In this document: positions 36,922-45,198 of the stretch, one piece after another
Layout of the letters: each line of letters starts with the position of its first letter
How positions within the stretch are numbered: position 1 is the stretch's first letter
Origin: an uncultured Paracoccaceae bacterium
Lineage (GTDB): Bacteria > Pseudomonadota > Alphaproteobacteria > Rhodobacterales > Rhodobacteraceae
Length of the DNA: 64,000 bases
Reading direction: 5' to 3'
Assembly: GCA_947488605.1 (NCBI GenBank)
Contig: CANKZJ010000004.1
Coordinates: 248,001-312,000 of the forward strand
Notes under the pieces: generated by a model
What the model saw: only the letters and a program-made list of their open reading frames with translations
What the model was told of the DNA's origin: nothing
The model's database searches: none
Translations under genes and position numbers: made by a program

Positions 36922-37887
36922 TTAGACCTTAATGTTGACCAAAGCGCGCATCACGATGAGATTCACAACGAGAAACGCAACAACGACAAACACTGCCGGG
37001 ATGAAAAGCGGGCTTTCCATAACTTCGTCAAAATAATCGGGTTTTACAAGGTTGATACCGATCAGTGCGATAATAGGGAATGCCGACAGCAGGTTGCCCG
37101 AGAATTTTGCTTCCGCGGTAATCGCGGCTACGCGGCGGAACAATCGGAAACGAGCACGGATCACCTTGGCCAAACCGTCAAGGATTTCAGCCAAGTTACC
37201 ACCCGATGTCTGCTGGATCGTCACAGCCACCGCCAAAAATCGCATGTCTTGGTTGTCGAGGCGTTCTGCCATCGCTTTCAATGTCTCGCCCATGTCACGA
37301 CCGTAAGCTGCTTCATCAGAGATCATGCCCATTTCAGTACCCAACGGATCAGCGACTTCGCGCGCAACGATTGAAACCGCAGATGAAAAGGGGTGTCCGA
37401 CCCGCAATGAGCGAACCATTAATTCAACGGCTTCTGGCAGTTGCTCGGCAATCATCGCCATACGTTTCTTGGCTTTACCGCTGACCCAAACATAGACGCC
37501 ACCAACGCCCATCAAGACGGCAACCAATATCCGCACAGACACATCGACACTGGTCATCGCGGTCAGCAACATAAACGAAACACCAGACAACACGACCATA
37601 AGGAGCATCAATTGACTAGGTGTGAACGCAATATTGGCTTTCTGAGCCTTGTCGGCAAGCAAGGCATAAATCGGAATGCTTTGCGACCGCATGTGTTGGG
37701 TCATCTCTTTGCGGAGTTGATCCAAGACCTGTTCGCGGCTGCCGCCTTTGTCCAACATATCAAGACGGCGGTTTACCTTGCCGTCCATACTGATCGACTT
37801 ACCAAAGATCACCAAATAGGCACCCTGAACGAGCGCCAATACGGCAATAAAGATAAGAACATAAATGACTGGTTCTGCAGAAATCAT
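36922..37887 (-). CDS. tadB: Tad pilus platform protein TadB
   Basis: The 321-residue GspF-type membrane protein has an N-terminal helix (VIYVLIFIAVLALVQGAYLV), paired central helices, and the T2SSF domain (AVELMVRSLRVGHPFSSAVS, IQQTSGGNLAEILDGLAKVI). The C-terminal helix is FIPAVFVVVAFLVVNLIVMR. It works with TadC and the ATPase CpaF to extrude Flp pilin. It lies 6 nt after cpaF and 9 nt before tadC. Confidence 0.93.
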   Translation of the reverse strand: MISAEPVIYVLIFIAVLALVQGAYLVIFGKSISMDGKVNRRLDMLDKGGSREQVLDQLRKEMTQHMRSQSIPIYALLADKAQKANIAFTPSQLMLLMVVLSGVSFMLLTAMTSVDVSVRILVAVLMGVGGVYVWVSGKAKKRMAMIAEQLPEAVELMVRSLRVGHPFSSAVSIVAREVADPLGTEMGMISDEAAYGRDMGETLKAMAERLDNQDMRFLAVAVTIQQTSGGNLAEILDGLAKVIRARFRLFRRVAAITAEAKFSGNLLSAFPIIALIGINLVKPDYFDEVMESPLFIPAVFVVVAFLVVNLIVMRALVNIKV

Positions 37888-37893
37888 GCGATG

Positions 37894-39357
37894 TTACTCC
37901 GCGACCATCGGTTCAAAGATTGCAGCAGGCAGATCGTAGCCCCAAAGCTTAAAGCGATCTGAATAATGGCTCCGCACACCTGTTGCGGTGAAGTGGCCAA
38001 TAATCTTGTTCTCGGGTGTCAGACCAACGCGCTGATAGCGGAAAATCTCTTGCATCGAGATAACGTCGCCTTCCATACCTGTCACTTCGGTGATTGATAC
38101 CATCCGGCGCGAGCCATCCTGCAAGCGCGAGGCCTGAACGATCAGGTTCACCGCAGATGAAATCTGGCTCCGCATTGCCTTGATCGGCATCTCGATACCC
38201 GCCATTGCGATCATATTTTCCAGACGCGATACCGCATCACGTGCGCTGTTGGCGTGGATTGTGGTCATGGAACCGTCGTGGCCGGTGTTCATGGCTTGCA
38301 ACATGTCGATAACTTCTTCGCCGCGCGTCTCACCCACAATAATGCGATCTGGGCGCATACGCAGGGCGTTTTTCAAACAGTCACGCTGTGAAACGCCGCC
38401 TTTGCCTTCGACGTTTGGCGGGCGGCTTTCCATCCGACCGACATGTGTCTGTTGCAGTTGAAGTTCCGCCGTATCCTCAATCGTCAGGATGCGTTCGGCG
38501 TCATCAATGAAGCCTGAAAGGGCGTTCAACGTGGTTGTTTTACCAGAACCCGTACCGCCTGAGACGATAACATTCAGTCGTGTTGACACGGCGGCCTGCA
38601 AATAAGCGGCCATTTCTTCCGTGAAAGCACCAAAATCGACAAGCTCTTCGATGCCGAGCTTATCTTTCTTAAACTTACGAATAGAGACCAAAGACCCGTC
38701 AACAGCAATTGGTGGCACCATAGCGTTGAAGCGAGAACCATCTGCAAGACGCGCGTCAACATATGGGTTGGATTCGTCGACGCGACGGCCAACAGCAGAA
38801 ACGATCTTGTCGATGATACGCAGCAGGTGCCGTTCGTCTTTGAAGGTGACGTCCGTCAATTGAAGCTTGCCGTCACGTTCCACAAAGATCTGTTGTGGAC
38901 CGTTCACCAGGATGTCGTTGACCGTATCGTCTTTCAGCAGGGTCTCAAGTGGACCTAGTCCTGTAACTTCAAAGAACAGGTCCTGGCTTAGGGATTGGCG
39001 TTCGTCACGGTTAAGAACAATTCCCATGTCCTCAAGCGTTTCAGTGGCGATCGCATTAATTTCTGTCCGCAATTCTTGTTCGGACGCATTATCAAGAGCC
39101 GCAAGGTTCAAGTTATCCAAAAGCGCTTTGTGAAGCTCAAGTTTGATCTCACCAAGACGTTCCTTGCGCCGCTTTTCCTTGTCCATCGGGACTGGCTCGC
39201 CAGAGCGGCCGGTCGGCTTAGGCTTCATCATCGAGCTGCGCGCCTCGGGTTGAGCCGTGGTCGCCACAGACGTCACGTTAACCTTCGGATTTGAGGCCGC
39301 AGTCGTCTTGGTGGCGGCGTCTTTCGGGGCATTCGGTTTTTTATACTTTGAAAACAT
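37894..39357 (-). CDS. cpaF: Tad pilus assembly ATPase CpaF/TadA
   Basis: CpaF is the hexameric secretion ATPase that powers Flp pilus assembly. The 487-residue product has a basic, low-complexity N-terminus, the N-terminal domain, the Asp box in [20 protein letters not shown], Walker [18 protein letters not shown], Walker B with [12 protein letters not shown], and the His box [20 protein letters not shown]. These are intact. It is in the run cpaE-cpaF-tadB-tadC with gaps of about 10 nt. Confidence 0.96.
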   Translation of the reverse strand: MFSKYKKPNAPKDAATKTTAASNPKVNVTSVATTAQPEARSSMMKPKPTGRSGEPVPMDKEKRRKERLGEIKLELHKALLDNLNLAALDNASEQELRTEINAIATETLEDMGIVLNRDERQSLSQDLFFEVTGLGPLETLLKDDTVNDILVNGPQQIFVERDGKLQLTDVTFKDERHLLRIIDKIVSAVGRRVDESNPYVDARLADGSRFNAMVPPIAVDGSLVSIRKFKKDKLGIEELVDFGAFTEEMAAYLQAAVSTRLNVIVSGGTGSGKTTTLNALSGFIDDAERILTIEDTAELQLQQTHVGRMESRPPNVEGKGGVSQRDCLKNALRMRPDRIIVGETRGEEVIDMLQAMNTGHDGSMTTIHANSARDAVSRLENMIAMAGIEMPIKAMRSQISSAVNLIVQASRLQDGSRRMVSITEVTGMEGDVISMQEIFRYQRVGLTPENKIIGHFTATGVRSHYSDRFKLWGYDLPAAIFEPMVAE

Positions 39358-39368
39358 GGCGTTACCTC

Positions 39369-40610
39369 TTAGGCTTTCGCTGCGGTTGCATCACTTTGAT
39401 TGACATCATGAATAGATTTCGCAAGCTTAACAATTTCCTTGCGAAGGGCGTTTTTTCCGATGGTATGCGCCATTGGTGCACCTTGATCCACGCTTTGCAT
39501 GACAGGTTTACCGCCATCCGGTAGCAATACGTCGATCGAAATGCCCAGACTATCCGCAAGCCGCTTTACGCGGCTTTTGCCATTCAGATCTGTAAAGCCA
39601 GGAGCGCGATTAAGAATAAATCTAATCTTTTCGAACGGCAAATCTTCGGATTGTAGCGCACGCTTAAGGCGCAGCGTATTCTGCGCTGACCGCATATCAA
39701 GTTCAATAAGGGCGAAGTAAACATGTGCCATTTCAAGCACTGTTTGCGACCATTCCACCATTGTTGATGGCATATCAATAACGACATAGTCGAAGTTCCG
39801 GCTCGCCATTTCGATCACCCGGGACACGTCCTCGGGAGAGATCATATCAAGCGGGATCATATCGGTCGGGGCCGTCAATACATGCAGCCTGTCTTCAAAA
39901 GTCAGCATGGATTGGGTGAATGCTTCGCTATCCATCGATTCTGTATCAGTCAGCATCTCTAAAACGGCTTCGCGACGCGGCAGATCAAGATATGTGGACG
40001 TTGAACCAAATTGGAAATCAAGATCAAGCAAGCAGACCTTTGGCGGGTCTTCTTTGTCGATATTGGCAAGCTCCCATGCTAAGTTCACAGCAAGCATAGT
40101 CGCACCAGTACCGCCAGCAATGCCGTGTACCGGGATAATCACGCCGGACTTATCGCCTGACGCCTTGAATTTCTTACCATTTTCTTCGACCGGCGTTTCT
40201 TTGACGGTCAAGACACGCTCAATTGCACGCGCAAGTTCGTTTTCCGGAAGCGGGTAGGGGACAAATTCATCGCCGCCCTCGCGCAAGAGCTGGTGTAGGG
40301 CCGAGGGGCTTACGTCTTCGGCAATAAGGATGACCTTGATGTTGGCAGCTTTGGCAACTGCAATCACTTCAGAAATGGCCGGAAGATTGTCTTCGTCCTC
40401 GACGTCCATCGCAATGGTGACAAACTGCAAGCCGCTTGCATCAGGCTGAGACAAAAAAGCAGGCGCATCTTCGAAACTTAGGTCACCCCAAGAATCGCCA
40501 AGAGCAGATTCCATATCTTCGATCAAAAGGTCGAAGTTTTGAACATCCCTGCTGATTGTGCACGCAACGATTGGTGGTTGGTCATTCTGGACGACCGGGC
40601 TAGTGCTCAT
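39369..40610 (-). CDS. cpaE: pilus assembly protein CpaE/TadZ (ParA/MinD-like)
   Basis: CpaE/TadZ localises the Tad machine at the cell pole. The 413-residue product has an N-terminal receiver-like domain (about residues 10-130) and a ParA/MinD-like domain. The P-loop reads PVHGIAGGTGATMLAVNLAW, so both lysines of the deviant Walker A (KGGxGKT) are replaced by Ala. Other motifs, such as CLLDLDFQFGSTSTYLDL, remain. Degenerate P-loops are common in this subfamily, so it may bind nucleotide without hydrolysis or act as a scaffold. It is followed by cpaF after 11 nt. Confidence 0.9.
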   Translation of the reverse strand: MSTSPVVQNDQPPIVACTISRDVQNFDLLIEDMESALGDSWGDLSFEDAPAFLSQPDASGLQFVTIAMDVEDEDNLPAISEVIAVAKAANIKVILIAEDVSPSALHQLLREGGDEFVPYPLPENELARAIERVLTVKETPVEENGKKFKASGDKSGVIIPVHGIAGGTGATMLAVNLAWELANIDKEDPPKVCLLDLDFQFGSTSTYLDLPRREAVLEMLTDTESMDSEAFTQSMLTFEDRLHVLTAPTDMIPLDMISPEDVSRVIEMASRNFDYVVIDMPSTMVEWSQTVLEMAHVYFALIELDMRSAQNTLRLKRALQSEDLPFEKIRFILNRAPGFTDLNGKSRVKRLADSLGISIDVLLPDGGKPVMQSVDQGAPMAHTIGKNALRKEIVKLAKSIHDVNQSDATAAKA

Positions 40611-40818
40611 TTTGTTGGTGTCCCCATCAGTCTGATAAAACTCATTTAAAACTATTCACACCAGGCAGCCTACCACAACAGATAGGATTGCCTACCAGTC
40701 AGCGTCAAGCTGCGCGCGTTGTTCTATTTATTTCTGGGAATCTTGTCGAGATTAGGACCAAAAGATCGTAATTGTGCGGAATATTGCAACGATGCGGTCG
40801 AATCTCGGGAAGTGTTGA

Positions 40819-40839
40819 CGCCGGATATGAAACCCGGCG
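40819..40839. other. stem-loop between the OmpA-like gene and cpaE
   Basis: CGCCGG (40819-40824) pairs with CCGGCG (40834-40839) with a 9-nt loop, 19 nt past the OmpA-like stop on the minus strand. No T-run follows. The whole 248-nt gap 40611-40858 holds nothing else that I can name; a promoter for cpaE could lie here. Confidence 0.45.
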
Positions 40840-40858
40840 CCAAATTGTTAAGCGGAAG

Positions 40859-41512
40859 TTAGCCGCCAGTGATAGTTGTGCCACTCGCAGTACCCGACGG
40901 AGCCGCGCTATTCACATAGTTGCGGAAGATGACTTCGGCATACTTGCCATTCAGGACAAGTGGATTGGTTTCAACGAAACCTGATACTTCTGTCACCGTA
41001 CGTCTGTTGCGGCGCTCGCGGCCCTCAGTCACAACAAGTGGCTGAGTTTCACCGAACGATGCGACTGCTTCCAGACGGCTGCGATCGATCCCTTGTGTCG
41101 TCAAGAACGAGACGACAGCTTGGGCGCGGCGCAGACCAAGTGTCCGGTTATAGCCTTGGCTTCCGACGAGGTCGGTGTGGCCGTAGACTTTGAAGCGCAC
41201 TTCTGGGAACTGACGGATCCAATCTGCCTGACGTGTCAGCGTATTACGCGCATCTGCGTCAAGAGTTGTCGAATTGAATGCGAAGTTCACAGTAGAGTTC
41301 ACATCGGATGCAAAACGACGTGCCAGATTGACGGTGTAGTCTTGCTGTCCAGTCTGAACCAGCCTGTTGTTCATCGTTGCGTCGCCAAAATCACCTGTAT
41401 CTAACTGTGCGCCTGCTTCGGCGAAGAAAGATTGTGTAGCTGCACTGCGATCGGTTGCTGAACATCCGGCGAGAGTGGCGGCAGCGAGTGCCGTTGTGAG
41501 TAAATATTTCAT
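40859..41512 (-). CDS. OmpA-family lipoprotein of the Tad locus
   Basis: From the ATG at 41512 (GGAG 9 nt upstream) the 217-residue product has a lipoprotein signal (MKYLLTTALAAATLAGC). An N-terminal region of about 70 residues follows, then an OmpA-like peptidoglycan-binding domain with FKVYGHTDLVGSQGYNRTLG and LRRAQAVVSFLTTQGIDRSR. A C-terminal extension (about 45 residues, NPLVLNGKYAEVIFRNYVNS) is added. Its place between cpaC and cpaE is that usually held by cpaD. It probably anchors the secretin to the cell wall; that role is inferred. Confidence 0.85.
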   Translation of the reverse strand: MKYLLTTALAAATLAGCSATDRSAATQSFFAEAGAQLDTGDFGDATMNNRLVQTGQQDYTVNLARRFASDVNSTVNFAFNSTTLDADARNTLTRQADWIRQFPEVRFKVYGHTDLVGSQGYNRTLGLRRAQAVVSFLTTQGIDRSRLEAVASFGETQPLVVTEGRERRNRRTVTEVSGFVETNPLVLNGKYAEVIFRNYVNSAAPSGTASGTTITGG

Positions 41513-41527
41513 CGACTTATGCTCCAA

Positions 41528-42967
41528 TCATTCGTCAAGGACATAGCCGTAAGAACCGCTAAAGTCCTGACGGGCTACTTCACCTGCGCCACCGCTTGAT
41601 GGTGCGCCAGTGCGTGCTACACGACCAAACAAGAACAAATCCTGCTCGGTTGGTGGGCGAACCCGATCCGTCGGAAGCGCAAGCGCTTCACCACGTGTCG
41701 GAGACACCAAGTGTGGAGTCACAATGATAACGAGTTCAGTTTGTCGACGAGCATACTCGGCACTCCGGAAGAGTGCGCCAAGAACAGGAATGTCACCAAT
41801 CCAAGGCACCTGCCCGCTGACGTCTGTAAAGTCGTCAGATAGCAGACCTGCGATAGCAAAGCTTTCGCCATCCCGCATCTCAACTGTTGTCGATGTTTCG
41901 CGACGGCTGAATGCGTCAATCGAGAAGCCACCAGCTTGGAAGCCGTTTGCAGAATCGATTGCGGAAACCGCTGCAACCAGTTCAAGGTTGATGATGTCTT
42001 GATCCACAACTGTCGGGATAAAGTTCAATTCAACACCGAATGGCTTGAATTCAACCGAAACACCGCCGTCTTCGTCAGAAACCGGCACTGGATACTCGCC
42101 GCCGGCCAAGAACGTTGCTTCTTGTCCACTCAGCGCGGTCAGGTTTGGTTCTGCAAGTGATCTTACGACACCGCGGCTTTCGAGAGCTTCGAGCAGGATA
42201 CCTACTTCAAGCCCACCTGCGCCAAAGCTGAATAGTGCAGCACCTGTGCTATCTGCACCAGAAGGTAGCGCATTTGGCACTTCGAAGACACCGCCACCGG
42301 GAGCCGGAAGCGTACTAACACCACCTGTTCCAGATCCGCCCAAAAGGCCTGTGCTCCCCACATCGCCGCTGAAACGGATCGATGAAGACAGCGCTTTGCT
42401 GACAGAACGTTGCATCTCTGCAAAGCGTACTTTCAACATGACCTGCTGTGTACCGCCGACAACCATAAGGTTCGTCACACGGTCAGGTGCATAACGCTCT
42501 GCAAGTGCCATTGCGCGGTCGAGCCGGGCAATTGAGCTTACAGTGCCGGAAAGAACGATACCGTTGTTCGCTGTGCGAACCTCAATGTTTTCACCAGGAA
42601 TAATCTGGGTCAAACGCTCTTTGAATTCCGCCATATCAGGGGAAACATGCACTTCTACGTTCGTAATTAAACGGCCATCTGCACCCAATAGGGTTAGAGT
42701 AGTCCGCCCAGGCTCTTTACCCAGAACATAGATCGTCCGGTCAGAAAGCGACGAAATGTCGGCAATGCCCGGGTTCGCAATAGATAGTTCCGTGAAGGGC
42801 ACATCGCTCTCCACGACAACGGCCCGGTTCATCGGAACGCTGAGTGCACTGGATGCCGCGCCGCGCAATACGCGCAACGTTTCGGCCGGTGCAAATGTTG
42901 GTGCTGCCGCGGTTAGCGACAACGTTAAGCCAGCAATAGCTGCCTTTAGAAATCTGTCATACTTCAT
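41528..42967 (-). CDS. cpaC: Tad pilus secretin CpaC/RcpA
   Basis: CpaC forms the outer-membrane channel for the Flp pilus. From the ATG at 42967 the 479-residue product has a signal peptide (KAAIAGLTLSLTAAAPTFAP), a pilus N-domain (VPFTELSIANPGIADISSLS), a BON-like domain (ENIEVRTANNGIVLSGTVSS), and the secretin domain. The C-terminal motif VPWIGDIPVLGALFRSAEY, then TELVIIVTPHLV, is intact. A Gly/Ser/Thr-rich stretch in the middle corresponds to a variable insertion. The OmpA-like gene follows 15 nt after the stop. Confidence 0.95.
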   Translation of the reverse strand: MKYDRFLKAAIAGLTLSLTAAAPTFAPAETLRVLRGAASSALSVPMNRAVVVESDVPFTELSIANPGIADISSLSDRTIYVLGKEPGRTTLTLLGADGRLITNVEVHVSPDMAEFKERLTQIIPGENIEVRTANNGIVLSGTVSSIARLDRAMALAERYAPDRVTNLMVVGGTQQVMLKVRFAEMQRSVSKALSSSIRFSGDVGSTGLLGGSGTGGVSTLPAPGGGVFEVPNALPSGADSTGAALFSFGAGGLEVGILLEALESRGVVRSLAEPNLTALSGQEATFLAGGEYPVPVSDEDGGVSVEFKPFGVELNFIPTVVDQDIINLELVAAVSAIDSANGFQAGGFSIDAFSRRETSTTVEMRDGESFAIAGLLSDDFTDVSGQVPWIGDIPVLGALFRSAEYARRQTELVIIVTPHLVSPTRGEALALPTDRVRPPTEQDLFLFGRVARTGAPSSGGAGEVARQDFSGSYGYVLDE

Positions 42968-43047
42968 AAGTGACCTGCCTCTCCGATCACGCCTCATTTA
43001 ATGGGTCTTAACGCCCCAGATGTCAGAACCATGCGGCACTTGGACAT

Positions 43048-43059
43048 TTATTGCAATAA
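43048..43059. promoter_or_regulatory. 12-bp perfect palindrome in the cpaB-cpaC gap
   Basis: TTATTGCAATAA at 43048-43059 is a perfect palindrome, 81-92 bp upstream of the cpaC start. It could be a regulator site for a cpaC promoter. I know no named regulator for it. Confidence 0.3.
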
Positions 43060-43093
43060 TCAAGGTGTTGAAGGGCAAAGCGTATGTGGGTAA

Positions 43094-43118
43094 ATCGCAA
43101 CACTTGTGTTGTAGCGAT
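43094..43118. other. inverted repeat after cpaB
   Basis: CAACAC (43098-43103) and GTGTTG (43106-43111), flanked by ATCG and CGAT, make an imperfect 25-nt inverted repeat 66 nt past the cpaB stop. As RNA it would form a short hairpin; on the minus strand it is followed by TTTACCC, a weak tail, so it may attenuate transcription between cpaB and cpaC. Confidence 0.4.
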
Positions 43119-43183
43119 GTCATCCGCACCATTTTGACAGCAATGATGCGGATGTTTATTGGTGCCGTTAGGGGCGCGCGAGT

Positions 43184-44005
43184 CTAGTCAGCGCACTCAA
43201 CTTCTACCTGTGTACGTTGGGTGCCGGTGCGCTGCGTAACGAAGCAACGCTCCTCTTCGACCTCGGGGGCTACGAATGTTTCTTCAATACCAAGGACGTC
43301 GCGAATATCGGTCTCAATGGTGAGGTCACCCTCTTCAAGATCATCACGTCCTACAGGTGTGAGCGATAAAGAGCCAGCTGAACGAAGGACCTGTAAATCA
43401 GCGAAATCTTCCTGAGTGACTTGCAGCATCACACCACGGCCATTTGATCCGGTTGCGTTTGTTGCCAGAATTTCCAACCGACTTTTTACCAGACGGGAGG
43501 TTCTTGGCCCGTTGCCAACACGACCAATCCAGTAAAGGTCGATAACTTCGCCTGGCCGTAGATCGCCACCAAATGCGGATGTCAGTGAATTCGGAAGAGG
43601 AAAGGCGCGCATGCCGGGATCAAGCAACGCAGTAATACCCTGCGGTGCGCCAGCTTCGGTGACTTTACCTTCCAGAATTGGTTCGTCAGCAAACATCGGA
43701 AAACGTACGACGCGCGGCGTATCTAATCCTTCAGGGAAGAGGTCTTCTTCGTCGCGAAAAACCCCCTCAGGAAGGTCATCGCGCACATATTGGATGCGTT
43801 TTACGTCGTCCGCAGTCAGCAGATCGCCAAATGTCAGATCGCGTGAGGGTGCATAAATCTCAACGGTTGATACGATATTCGCTGAACGCTGCCGCTCACG
43901 CTCGAGTGCTGACTCTTGCGATGCAAATTGCTGGTTGACCAAGTAAACAGCAAAACCAGCCAGTCCCATACCTACCAAAAGGACCAACCCGAAAACTAAG
44001 CGCAT
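43184..44005 (-). CDS. cpaB: Flp pilus assembly protein CpaB/RcpC
   Basis: The 273-residue product has one N-terminal helix (RLVFGLVLLVGMGLAGFAVY), then a SAF-like domain (TFGDLLTADDVKRIQYVRDD) and a RcpC-like beta-rich domain (GMRAFPLPNSLTSAFGGDLR). CpaB is a periplasmic component that interacts with the secretin. AGAGG lies 7 nt before the ATG at 44005. It follows the first pilin gene after a 237-nt gap and precedes cpaC. Confidence 0.9.
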   Translation of the reverse strand: MRLVFGLVLLVGMGLAGFAVYLVNQQFASQESALERERQRSANIVSTVEIYAPSRDLTFGDLLTADDVKRIQYVRDDLPEGVFRDEEDLFPEGLDTPRVVRFPMFADEPILEGKVTEAGAPQGITALLDPGMRAFPLPNSLTSAFGGDLRPGEVIDLYWIGRVGNGPRTSRLVKSRLEILATNATGSNGRGVMLQVTQEDFADLQVLRSAGSLSLTPVGRDDLEEGDLTIETDIRDVLGIEETFVAPEVEEERCFVTQRTGTQRTQVEVECAD

Positions 44006-44242
44006 GATTTAACCTCTAGCAAGAATATGTGTCCCACAAACGTGGGCTCAAGGTGGCGTACAACAACGTATCGCCGATTTAACTAGCCGGTATCATGGGC
44101 GAAAATATGGCAAAGTTCATCAGCAGCGTCGCTCGAAAAAGTAACTATATCGATTTTTCAGATCAAGCAATCCTAACCTCTGAAAAGAGGCCTGCGACGA
44201 TCTATACTGCTAGAGAGTTTAGGGGAGGTAAAATCTGGTTAA

Positions 44243-44446
44243 TCAGTATTGGGCGGCTTGTTCGACAAAGTCGACACCTTGGTTGCCCAACTGGTTTTCA
44301 ACCGCATTTGCCAAATTCGTAGCGCCAGGCTGGAAAATGGTGACGACGGTCACACCAAGCAGACAGATAGCCGCGGTCAGTACGACGAAGTCAACTGTAA
44401 CGGCACCGTCTTCTTCGCGGCAAAAATGAGCAAGTCTGCTAAACAT
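44243..44446 (-). CDS. Flp-family type IVb pilin (first copy)
   Basis: The 67-residue product has a short basic leader (MFSRLAHFCREEDG), the processing site DG/AVTVDF, and the hydrophobic helix VVLTAAICLLGVTVVTIF. A hydrophilic tail follows, ending in QYGQ-like FVEQAAQY. The pilin subunit is cut by CpaA after Gly and extruded by the Tad machine. In the mature protein, Asp-Phe stands where Glu-Tyr is usual in Flp pilins. It is one of two pilin genes in tandem here, with 216 nt between them. A cysteine lies in the leader. Confidence 0.85.
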   Translation of the reverse strand: MFSRLAHFCREEDGAVTVDFVVLTAAICLLGVTVVTIFQPGATNLANAVENQLGNQGVDFVEQAAQY

Positions 44447-44529
44447 GATTGTGTCCTTGTGACAGGTTTTTTAGTCGAACCGTGCTTCTTAGGATAACCG
44501 AGGCACGTTCTACGCCTACCTAGCCGATG

Positions 44530-44545
44530 CATAACCGTGGTTATG
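44530..44545. promoter_or_regulatory. perfect 7-bp inverted repeat upstream of the downstream pilin gene
   Basis: CATAACC (44530-44536) and GGTTATG (44539-44545), separated by GT, form a perfect palindromic site 84-99 bp upstream of the pilin start at 44446. It could be an operator or the foot of a leader hairpin. I do not recognise the regulator. Confidence 0.4.
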
Positions 44546-44570
44546 TCGCGCAATACTCATCATTCACTTT

Positions 44571-44596
44571 GTTTGCGCAACCTTGGCTGCGCAAAC
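44571..44596. other. stem-loop after the upstream pilin gene
   Basis: GTTTGCGCA (44571-44579) pairs perfectly with TGCGCAAAC (44588-44596) around an 8-nt loop, 67 nt past the pilin stop at 44663. It lacks a T-run on the minus strand. Such a hairpin could end or protect the pilin mRNA, so that pilin is made in excess over the machine. Confidence 0.6.
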
Positions 44597-44662
44597 AATT
44601 TTCAAGCTTGTTGCTCTTTATGACCGAAGGTCTGTGAGCGACGCGCCATAATCAGTCAGGGC

Positions 44663-44845
44663 CTAGGGCTCTACGTCCTGGTTGTTCAGTGCGTTCTCGA
44701 TGTCGTTGGCAAGGCCTTCAGCACCGGCGCTGATTGCTGCACCCACGGCCAGGCCGAGAAGTACGATTGCAGCTGTCAGAACAACGAAGTCAACAGTGAC
44801 AGCACCGTCTTCGTCGTTGCGGAAGTTTTTAATAAAGTTAAGCAT
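44663..44845 (-). CDS. Flp-family type IVb pilin (second copy, operon-distal upstream)
   Basis: The 60-residue product has the leader MLNFIKNFRNDEDG, the site DG/AVTVDF, a helix VVLTAAIVLLGLAVGAAISA and a short acidic C-terminus (NDIENALNNQDVEP). It shares the processing region with the other pilin but differs in the C-terminal half. A strong GAGGAGG stands about 8 nt before the ATG at 44845, which suggests high expression. It is the first gene of the Tad locus and is followed by a stem-loop. It is probably the major pilin. Confidence 0.88.
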   Translation of the reverse strand: MLNFIKNFRNDEDGAVTVDFVVLTAAIVLLGLAVGAAISAGAEGLANDIENALNNQDVEP

Positions 44846-45198
44846 TGTATTCCCTCCTCAGGGTTTTAGCAGAGTTTGTTTCGTTCCGCGTCAAAGTCTT
44901 GGGTTACTTCAGTGCAACGCAATCTCCGACTTGGATGGCTCTATATAGCTATTTGAATGGGGCGGGAGTTTGGCGTCCATGACATTTTTTGAATTTTAGA
45001 TGAATGTTGGACGGTACTTTGGGTAAGTATCTGAATTTAAAACAAAGAATTATTCACCCTTTGTTAATGTTCAGCGTTTTGCGTTGCCAAAATGCCCGCA
45101 ATACCCTCGAATCCGGCTCAATTGTTCGCCAAAGTTTGGAATCGTGACCGTTTCCTGCCATCTTTAAATTAACAAAGCATGGCGAGCAGGCTCAAAAA
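44846..45198. other. 353-bp divergent intergenic region (pilin / lytic transglycosylase)
   Basis: No gene is seen here. It must hold the promoters of the pilin (minus) and the lytic transglycosylase (plus). Visible elements are an AT-rich TATATA at about 44942-44947 that may be a -10 box for the pilin, and an inverted repeat AACAAAG-N11-CTTTGTT (45041-45065). A third AACAAAG lies at 45171-45177. I found no clear CtrA or sigma54 site. Confidence 0.5.

Noticed and set aside
44846-45198. CtrA or sigma54 site upstream of the pilin
   Set aside because: Several TTAA and TTAAC words occur but none with the TTAA-N7-TTAA spacing, and no GG-N10-GC pair at a proper distance.
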